A DNA stretch of 5,799 bases, from positions 1 to 5,799 of the forward strand of contig SSTB01000086.1 in NCBI GenBank assembly GCA_009469665.1, given 5' to 3'. Below, piece by piece: positions 1 to 5,799 of the stretch (position 1 is the first letter of the stretch; every line of letters begins with the position of its first letter). The position numbers were made by a program, and so were the translations under genes. The notes beneath the pieces are model-generated. The model searched no databases, had not been told where the DNA came from, and was given only the letters and a program-made list of their open reading frames with translations. This DNA comes from Azonexaceae bacterium (GTDB lineage: Bacteria > Pseudomonadota > Gammaproteobacteria > Burkholderiales > Rhodocyclaceae).

Positions 1-1
1 C

Positions 2-1240
2 CTGGCCCAGGCGCTGCCCGACGCCCGCCGGCACGGCTGGAAAGTGGCCCTCATGTTCATCGACCTGGACCGCTTCAAGGTCATCAACGACACCCTGGGC
101 CACCAGGTGGGAGACGAACTCCTGCGCGAGGTGGCGTCCCGGCTGGCCGCCACCGTGCGGGAAACCGACATCGTCGCCCGGCTGGGGGGCGACGAGTTCG
201 TCGTCCTGCTGCCGGACATCGGCCACGTCACCGACGCCGCCATCGTTGCGGGCAAGATCATCGGCAGCCTGTCCACGGCCATCACCGTGGATCAGCACGA
301 ACTGCACACCTCGCCGTCCATCGGCATCAGCATCTTCCCGGTCGACGGCAGCGACGGGGACACCATCCTGAAGAACGCCGACACGGCGATGTACCACGCC
401 AAGGCCGCCGGCCGGAACAATTACCAGTTCTTCGCCGAAGAAATGAACCGTTCTGCCACCGAGCGCCTGGGCATCGAGAACAAGCTGCGCCAGGCGGTGA
501 GCCGCAACGAATTCGCTCTAGTGTTCCAGCCCCAGTTCGGCGCCACCAGCGGCAACCCTACCGGAGTCGAGGCTCTTCTGCGCTGGCATCACCCCAGCGA
601 GGGCACCATATCGCCGGATCGTTTCATCCCCATCGCAGAGGAAACCGGGCTCATCGTCCCCATTGGCGAGTGGGTTCTCCTAAACGCCTGCCGCGAGATG
701 CGCCGCTGGATCGACCGCGGTCTTCCGCCGCTGCGCATGGCGGTCAACGTCTCCGCCCGCCAGTTGCGGCGGCGCGACTTCTGCGAAATGGTGGCCGGAG
801 CCCTGGCGGAATCGGGACTGCCGGCCGAGCTCCTGGAACTGGAAATCACCGAAAGCGCGGTCATGGAGAATCCTCAGGAAGCCGTGGGCATCCTGGAAAT
901 CCTGGGGCGCATGGGCGTCACTCTGGCCATCGACGACTTCGGCACCGGCTATTCGTCCCTGGCCTATCTCAAGCTGTTCCACATCGACCATCTCAAGATC
1001 GACCGCTCCTTCGTGCGCGACATCGAACACGACCTCAACGACCGCGCCATCGCCATGGGTACCATCGCGCTGGCCCACTCCCTGGGACTGCGGGTCATCG
1101 CCGAAGGGGTGGAGACCAGCGATCAACTCGGGCTCTTGGCGAGCAATGGGTGCGACGAAGTCCAGGGATACCTGTTCAGCGAGCCCATGAACGGCACAGC
1201 GGCCTTCTCCTACCTGCACGCCCGTACGACGGCGGGGTAG
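2..1240 (+). CDS. GGDEF-EAL cyclic-di-GMP signalling protein, 5' partial
   Basis: This is the C-terminal 412 codons of a protein that makes and/or breaks down the second messenger cyclic-di-GMP. The frame is open to the left edge, so the true start and any N-terminal sensor lie outside the window; the GTG at 44 is an internal Val codon inside the GGDEF fold. The GGDEF domain runs to about 436. It has the FIDLDRFKVINDTLGH nucleotide/metal region, an intact GGDEF active site (185-199), and an RETD sequence (158-169) five residues before it that matches the RxxD inhibitory product-binding site. The EAL domain runs from about 464 to 1200, with EAL at 569-577, NVSARQL, ELEITE, DDFGTGYSS (from 932), LKIDRSFV, AEGVET and QGYLFSEP. 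All the usual phosphodiesterase metal and catalytic positions therefore look present. Both activities are possible; which dominates cannot be read from sequence. It ends 36 nt before fbp on the same strand. Confidence 0.95.
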   Translation: MAQALPDARRHGWKVALMFIDLDRFKVINDTLGHQVGDELLREVASRLAATVRETDIVARLGGDEFVVLLPDIGHVTDAAIVAGKIIGSLSTAITVDQHELHTSPSIGISIFPVDGSDGDTILKNADTAMYHAKAAGRNNYQFFAEEMNRSATERLGIENKLRQAVSRNEFALVFQPQFGATSGNPTGVEALLRWHHPSEGTISPDRFIPIAEETGLIVPIGEWVLLNACREMRRWIDRGLPPLRMAVNVSARQLRRRDFCEMVAGALAESGLPAELLELEITESAVMENPQEAVGILEILGRMGVTLAIDDFGTGYSSLAYLKLFHIDHLKIDRSFVRDIEHDLNDRAIAMGTIALAHSLGLRVIAEGVETSDQLGLLASNGCDEVQGYLFSEPMNGTAAFSYLHARTTAG

Positions 1241-1249
1241 AATCCCGCC
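1231..1249 (+). promoter_or_regulatory. Stem-loop at the GGDEF-EAL stop codon with candidate fbp -10 element
   Basis: GGCGGG (1231-1236) and CCCGCC (1244-1249) form a perfect 6-bp GC stem around a 7-nt loop; a G-T pair could extend it by one. The loop carries the TAG stop of the upstream gene and the hexamer TAGAAT (1238-1243), which matches the sigma-70 -10 consensus at 5 of 6 positions. Seventeen bases upstream is TGCACG (1215-1220), only a 3/6 match to a -35 box. A start near 1250 would give fbp a leader of about 27 nt that includes its ribosome site. Only three T residues follow the stem, so it would be a weak intrinsic terminator. Promoter, weak terminator and chance are all possible. 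Confidence 0.35.
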
Positions 1250-1265
1250 TTTCCAACGCCACACC

Positions 1266-1269
1266 GGAG
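1266..1269 (+). promoter_or_regulatory. Shine-Dalgarno of fbp
   Basis: GGAG lies 7 nt before the ATG at 1277. This supports that start over the second ATG three codons later (1286), which would be 16 nt away. Confidence 0.75.
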
Positions 1270-1276
1270 AACCGCC

Positions 1277-2296
1277 ATGGCGCGCATGACTTTGTCCCGC
1301 TACCTGATCGAGGAGCAGCGGGAAAAAGGGATCATCACCGCTGACCTCAAGCTGCTGATCGAGGTCGTATCGAGAGCCTGCAAGGCCATCTCCATCGCCA
1401 TCGGCAAGGGCGGCCTGGGCGGCGTCCTGGGCGAGGCAGGCAGCGACAACGTCCAGGGCGAGGCCCAGAAGAAGCTGGATGTGCTGTCCAACGAGATTCT
1501 TCTCGAAGCCAACGAGTGGGGCGGCCATCTGGCGGCCATGGCTTCCGAGGAAATGGACCTCCCTCACACCATTCCCCATCGCTACCCCCAGGGCGAGTAC
1601 CTGCTTCTCTTCGATCCCCTCGACGGCTCCTCCAACATCGACGTCAATGTCTCGGTGGGCACGATTTTTTCAGTCCTCAAATGCCCCGAGGGCGCCGATC
1701 TCTCGACGCCGGAGGCCGCCGAACGGGCCTTCCTTCAGCCCGGCACGGCGCAGGTCGCCGCGGGCTATACGGTCTACGGTCCCACCACCCTCCTCGTCCT
1801 CACCGTGGGAGATGGCGTGGTCGCGTTCACCCTGGACCGGGAAGTCGGTGCCTTCGTGCTCACCCAGGACAAAGTGCGCATTCCCGAGGACACCAAGGAA
1901 TTCGCCATCAACATGTCCAATATGCGCCATTGGGAGGCGCCGGTTCAGCGCTACGTCAGCGAACTTCTGGCGGGCAAGACCGGCCCCCGGGAGAAGGATT
2001 TCAACATGCGCTGGGTAGCGTCCATGGTGGCGGACGTGCATCGCATCATGACCCGGGGCGGCATCTTCATGTACCCCATAGACGCCAAGACCCGCGACAA
2101 GGGCGGCAAGCTGCGCCTCATGTACGAAGCCAATCCCATGGCGCTTCTGGTGGAACAGGCGGGAGGGGCCGCCACCACGGGAAGCACGCGCATCCTGGAT
2201 ATCAAGCCCGAAAAACTGCATCAGCGCGTGCCGGTGATCCTGGGGTCGAAGCACGAAGTCGAGCGGGTCACGCGCTACCACCACGGCGCGGACTGA
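1277..2296 (+). CDS. fbp: Fructose-1,6-bisphosphatase, class 1
   Basis: Cytosolic enzyme that hydrolyses fructose-1,6-bisphosphate to fructose-6-phosphate and phosphate. This is the committed step of gluconeogenesis and also a Calvin-cycle step in autotrophs. The 339-residue product has the normal length for bacterial class 1 FBPase and appears complete. Visible landmarks are ASEE (residues 89-92, metal ligand region), [11 protein letters not shown] (112-122, the class 1 signature with the Mg-binding Asp residues), [12 protein letters not shown] (245-256), GGIFMYP (261-267), and [12 protein letters not shown] (278-289), which combines substrate binding with the last metal-ligand Glu at 284. 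The start is set by GGAG 7 nt upstream. The gene lies 36 nt after a c-di-GMP gene and 62 nt before a receiver-domain gene. It may be read through from upstream or from a promoter near 1238-1243. No key residue is missing. Class 1 identity is clear from the signature; class 2 (GlpX) and class 3 enzymes lack it. Confidence 0.97.
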   Translation: MARMTLSRYLIEEQREKGIITADLKLLIEVVSRACKAISIAIGKGGLGGVLGEAGSDNVQGEAQKKLDVLSNEILLEANEWGGHLAAMASEEMDLPHTIPHRYPQGEYLLLFDPLDGSSNIDVNVSVGTIFSVLKCPEGADLSTPEAAERAFLQPGTAQVAAGYTVYGPTTLLVLTVGDGVVAFTLDREVGAFVLTQDKVRIPEDTKEFAINMSNMRHWEAPVQRYVSELLAGKTGPREKDFNMRWVASMVADVHRIMTRGGIFMYPIDAKTRDKGGKLRLMYEANPMALLVEQAGGAATTGSTRILDIKPEKLHQRVPVILGSKHEVERVTRYHHGAD

Positions 2297-2303
2297 ACTC
2301 ACC

Positions 2304-2319
2304 GGGCGAATCCTCGCCC
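2304..2319 (+). promoter_or_regulatory. Stem-loop 1 in the fbp-response regulator gap
   Basis: GGGCGA (2304-2309) pairs perfectly with TCGCCC (2314-2319) around the 4-nt loop ATCC, starting 8 nt after the fbp stop. No T-run follows, so it is not a standard intrinsic terminator. It could stabilise the 3' end of fbp mRNA, attenuate read-through, or be chance in GC-rich DNA. Confidence 0.4.
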
Positions 2320-2328
2320 AAGCGTCAA

Positions 2329-2345
2329 GGGACCTTCAGAGTCCC
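2329..2345 (+). promoter_or_regulatory. Stem-loop 2 in the fbp-response regulator gap
   Basis: GGGAC (2329-2333) pairs perfectly with GTCCC (2341-2345) around a 7-nt loop. It ends 2 nt before the GGAG ribosome site (2348-2351) of the response regulator gene. It lies only 9 nt after stem-loop 1 and also lacks a T-run. Its place suggests a possible effect on translation initiation, but the stem is short. Confidence 0.35.
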
Positions 2346-2347
2346 AC

Positions 2348-2351
2348 GGAG
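2348..2351 (+). promoter_or_regulatory. Shine-Dalgarno that fixes the response regulator start
   Basis: GGAG lies 7 nt before the ATG at 2359. It matters because the same frame is open far upstream, to at least 1516 inside fbp, so the start cannot be read from ORF length alone. Confidence 0.75.
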
Positions 2352-2358
2352 AACGAGC

Positions 2359-2958
2359 ATGGGTATCCTTGATCAGATTCGCGCCGCGTTTGCCAGGGCG
2401 GCCGAATCGAAAGCGGCGGAGCAGGGCGTCGATGCACCCCCGCCGGCCCCACAGTCGGCCGCGGCGGCTGAGCCGGCGCCGGTTCCGGAACCCGCATCCA
2501 CCGGTGAGCGCCGCTCCCGCAAACGGATCAATGCCCGCAAGGGGACGCGGGCGCTCATCGTCGACGACTCGCCGACCATCGTCGCCGTCCTGCGCAAGAC
2601 ACTGCGCACGGTGGGTTTCTCCACCCAGGAGGCCCTCAATGGGGAGACCGCTCTGGAGATCGCCCACCGCGACAAACCGGAACTTATCTTCCTCGACATC
2701 GTTCTTCCCGGCATGAGCGGCTTTGCGGTCCTGCGCTCGTTGCGCCGCGATCCGACCACCCGAGACATCCCGGTCATCATGATGAGCGGCAACGAGCAGG
2801 CCACCGAGCAGTTCTACGCCAACCGCATCGGGGCCGACGACTTCATGAAGAAGCCCTTCTCACGCTTCGAAATCTTCAACCGCATCGAAAACCTGCTCGA
2901 CCCCGCCCTGGCGCCGGTGCGCAAGAAGCACACCCCGGACAGCGGCACACCTCAATAG
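2359..2958 (+). CDS. Single-domain response regulator (CheY/PilG-like receiver) with Ala/Pro-rich N-terminal extension
   Basis: Cytosolic phospho-acceptor protein of 199 residues. Residues 1-22 (MGILDQIRAAFARAAE...) look like an amphipathic helix. Residues 26-48 are rich in Ala, Pro and Glu and probably disordered, and 51-61 is a basic stretch. The receiver domain spans about 64-182: acidic pair D69/D70 in LIVDDS, phospho-acceptor D113 in FLDIVLPGMSG, switch S143 in IMMSGN and K165 in KKPF. All phosphorylation residues are present, so it should accept phosphate from a histidine kinase. No DNA-binding, HPt or enzymatic output domain follows, only a short polar tail. The KPFSRFEIFNRIENLL end resembles PilG/CheY-type regulators, which act by protein contact, but no pil or che genes are in view. 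The kinase partner is unknown, so I give no symbol. Family is certain, role is not. The start is chosen from the GGAG site and from the N-terminus being unrelated to the fbp frame. Confidence 0.9.
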   Translation: MGILDQIRAAFARAAESKAAEQGVDAPPPAPQSAAAAEPAPVPEPASTGERRSRKRINARKGTRALIVDDSPTIVAVLRKTLRTVGFSTQEALNGETALEIAHRDKPELIFLDIVLPGMSGFAVLRSLRRDPTTRDIPVIMMSGNEQATEQFYANRIGADDFMKKPFSRFEIFNRIENLLDPALAPVRKKHTPDSGTPQ

Positions 2959-3147
2959 CTCGGGGCGGGCACGCGGGCTCTCCCCATGAGACACCACGCC
3001 GAATTGGCCGGAGGAAGGGCGTTTTCGGGCGAATCCGCGGTGTTTTCCACAGTTGCGCGCCACGTCCACCCTACCCAAAGCGCCCGCTTTCCCGGATAAT
3101 TTCGTCTTTTCTCCGGGCGCGAATTTACGCCAAACGGATAGAGCCCC
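2959..3147 (+). other. 189-bp intergenic region before tkt
   Basis: This is the longest gap in the window. I see no gene and no clear terminator after the response regulator; GGGG at 2962-2965 and CCCC at 2982-2985 could pair, but the stem is too short. The last 60 bases are less GC-rich and contain T-rich stretches, as expected for a promoter/leader of tkt-gapA. The tkt start itself has only a weak ribosome site (GGATAGAG, 3136-3143). Confidence 0.5.
3091..3117 (+). promoter_or_regulatory. Inverted repeat and candidate -10 element upstream of tkt
   Basis: CCCGGA (3091-3096) and TCCGGG (3112-3117) form a perfect 6-bp inverted repeat separated by 15 T-rich bases. The hexamer GATAAT (3095-3100) overlaps the left arm and matches the sigma-70 -10 consensus at 5 of 6 positions, but no good -35 box lies 16-18 bp upstream. 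A start near 3107 would leave a leader of about 40 nt. The repeat could be an operator, an RNA hairpin or chance. Any link to a LysR-type regulator such as CbbR is speculation. Confidence 0.3.
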
Positions 3148-5156
3148 ATGAGCGCAACCACGGTCAAGCCCCCTGTTTTCACCCCTCTTACCGGCGCCAT
3201 CCGCGCCCTCGCCATGGACGCCGTCCAAAAGGCCAACTCCGGCCACCCCGGCGCTCCCATGGGCATGGCGGAAATCGCCGAAGTCCTCTGGCGCCGCCAT
3301 CTGAAGCACAATCCGGCCAACCCCAAGTGGGCCGACCGCGATCGTTTCGTGCTCAGTAACGGCCACGGCTCGATGCTGATCTACGCCCTGCTGCACCTCA
3401 CGGGCTATGACCTCTCCATCGACGACCTGAAGAACTTCCGCCAGTTCCAATCCCGCACCGCCGGCCACCCGGAATACGGCCACACCCCGGGCGTCGAAAC
3501 CACCACCGGCCCGCTCGGCCAGGGCATCACCAATGCCGTCGGTTTCGCCATCGCCGAAAAGGCACTGGCCGCCGAGTTCAACCAGCCCGGCCACGCCATC
3601 GTCGATCACCACACCTACGCCTTCCTGGGCGACGGCTGTTTGATGGAAGGCATCTCCCACGAGGCCTGCTCCCTGGCCGGCACCCTGGGTCTGGGCAAGC
3701 TCATCGCCTTCTACGACGATAACGGCATCTCCATCGACGGCCACGTCGAGGGCTGGTTCACCGACGACACCCCGCGCCGCTTCGAAGCCTACGGCTGGCA
3801 CGTCGTTCCCGGCGTGGATGGCCACGACCCCGAAGCCATCGAAGCCGCGCTGCTCGCCGCCAAGGCGGTGAAGGACAAGCCCAGTCTCATCTGCTGCAAG
3901 ACGGTCATCGGCCTGGGCGCTCCCAACAAGCAGGGCGGTCACGACGTGCACGGCGCCCCCCTGGGCGCTGACGAAATCGCCGCCGCCCGTGCCTATATCG
4001 GCTGGAACCACGCGCCCTTCGAAGTCCCCGCCGATGTCTACGCCGCCTGGGACGGCAAGGCCAAGGGCCTCAAGGCTGAAGGCGATTGGAACGCCAGGTT
4101 CGACGCGTATCGCAACGCCTTTCCGGAGAAGGCCGCCGAATTCCAGCGCCGTGTAATCGACGGCAAACTACCGGCCAACTGGACCGAAACCGTTGCCGCC
4201 ACCATCGCCGCCTGCAAGGACAAGGCCGAGAACATCGCCACCCGCAAGGCCAGCCAGAACGCCATTGCCGCCTACGCGCCGGCCCTGCCCGAGCTGATGG
4301 GCGGCTCGGCCGATCTGGCCGGCTCCAACCTGACCCTGTGGAAGGGCTCCAAGGGCGTTACCAAGAGCGAGGGCGGCAACTACCTCTACTACGGTGTGCG
4401 CGAGTTCGGCATGACCGCCATCGCCAACGGCATCGGCCTGCATGGGGGCTTCATCCCCTACACCGCCACCTTCCTGGTCTTCTCGGATTACGCCCGCAAC
4501 GCGATCCGCATGGCGGCGCTCATGAAGCAGCGCCAGATCATGGTCTACACCCATGATTCCATCGGCCTTGGCGAGGACGGCCCCACCCATCAGCCGGTGG
4601 AACACGTGGCCTCCCTGCGCCTGATTCCCAACCTGGACGTCTGGCGCCCCGCCGACGCAACGGAAACCGCCATCGCCTGGGCTGCCGCCATTGAGCGCGC
4701 TGACGGCCCCAGCGTCCTGGCGCTTTCCCGCCAGAACCTGCCCACCGTCACCGGCGCCATCAGCGCCGAGACCATCCGTAAGGGCGGTTACGTACTTTCT
4801 GACTGCGAGGGCGAACCCAAGGTGACCCTCATCGCCACCGGCTCCGAAGTCAAGCTGGCCCTGGACGCCCAGGCTGCGCTGGCCGACGAGGGCATCGCCG
4901 CCCGCGTCGTCTCCGTGCCCTGCACCGAGGCTTTCGACCGCCAGGGGGCCGAGTATCGCAATGCCGTGCTGGGCAAATGCACGCCCCGCGTCGCCATCGA
5001 GGCCGGCCATCCGGACCTGTGGCGCAAGTACGTCGGCAGCAAGGGCGGCATCATCGGCATCGACCGCTTCGGCGAGTCCGCCCCTGCCGGCAAATTGTTC
5101 GAATTTTTCGGGTTCACGGTCGCCAATGTGGTCGCTACCGTGAAAAACATTCTGTA

Positions 5157-5157
<1 letters not shown>
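3148..5157 (+). CDS. tkt: Transketolase
   Basis: Thiamine-diphosphate enzyme of the cytosol that transfers two-carbon units between ketose and aldose phosphates in the non-oxidative pentose phosphate pathway and the Calvin cycle. At 669 residues it is complete and normal for the family. Signature 1 is at residues 19-41 ([17 protein letters not shown]...), with the conserved His at 33. The cofactor motif GDG (161-163) leads to N192. H269 sits in HDVHGAPLG, and R366 and S393 are phosphate-binding positions by comparison with E. coli TktA. The catalytic Glu is E419 in VREFGM, and signature 2 [12 protein letters not shown] (475-486) holds D477 and H481. R528 is in LSRQNL. The C-terminal domain (about 540-669) is intact. 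The ATG at 3148 has a weak ribosome site, but a later start would remove signature 1. It is followed after 12 nt by gapA, so the two are very likely one operon. Confidence 0.98.

Positions 5158-5799
<642 letters not shown>

Noticed and set aside
44..46. GTG as the start of the GGDEF-EAL gene
   Set aside because: It falls inside the conserved start of the GGDEF domain, the frame is open upstream with GGDEF-like residues, and no ribosome site precedes it.
680..1579. Minus-strand open frame (299 codons) across the EAL domain and the start of fbp
   Set aside because: Antisense shadow of two well-supported genes with no recognisable family motif.
1516..2358. Upstream open extension of the response regulator frame, through fbp
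   Set aside because: It is an out-of-frame reading of fbp. The ribosome site at 2348 and the clean N-terminus put the start at 2359.
2959..2990. Possible terminator after the response regulator (GGGG...CCCC)
   Set aside because: Only four base pairs with a 16-nt loop and no T-run follow; not enough to call.
3043..3051. TTTTCCACA, one mismatch from a DnaA box
   Set aside because: A single isolated near-match, with no cluster, no AT-rich unwinding region and no replication genes nearby.
2860..4011. Minus-strand open frame (383 codons) across the response regulator end, the gap and tkt
   Set aside because: Same antisense effect. It spans a probable promoter region, has no domain I recognise, and its composition is low in complexity.

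Overview
The window is GC-rich and tightly packed, and every gene reads on the + strand. The protein families and the layout suggest a betaproteobacterium, possibly of the Rhodocyclales. That placement is inferred from the look of the proteins (GapA-type GAPDH, class 1 FBPase, PilG/CheY-like receiver), not from any search. I see no tRNA, rRNA, CRISPR array, insertion sequence or other sign of horizontal transfer.

Layout: (1) 2-1240, the C-terminal part of a GGDEF-EAL cyclic-di-GMP protein whose N-terminus lies before the window. (2) 1277-2296, fbp, class 1 fructose-1,6-bisphosphatase. (3) 2359-2958, a 199-residue response regulator with a helical N-terminus, an Ala/Pro-rich linker and one receiver domain, with no output domain. 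(4) 3148-5157, tkt, transketolase. (5) 5170-5799, gapA, glyceraldehyde-3-phosphate dehydrogenase, cut off by the window end after 210 codons.

The three enzymes are neighbours in central carbon metabolism. FBPase makes fructose-6-phosphate, transketolase moves two-carbon units between fructose-6-P/glyceraldehyde-3-P and the pentose phosphates, and GAPDH interconverts glyceraldehyde-3-P and 1,3-bisphosphoglycerate. Together they serve gluconeogenesis, the non-oxidative pentose phosphate pathway and, if the host is an autotroph, the Calvin cycle. tkt and gapA are almost certainly co-transcribed (12-nt gap, Shine-Dalgarno overlapping the tkt stop). Two signalling genes sit among the enzymes: the c-di-GMP protein before fbp and the receiver protein between fbp and tkt.

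The non-coding gaps are short but hold small perfect inverted repeats: one around the stop of the GGDEF-EAL gene, with a -10-like TAGAAT in its loop; two in tandem between fbp and the receiver gene; and one before tkt overlapping a -10-like GATAAT. These are the main unexplained signals. I found no convincing evidence of a new biological system; the region looks like ordinary chromosomal housekeeping and signalling DNA.
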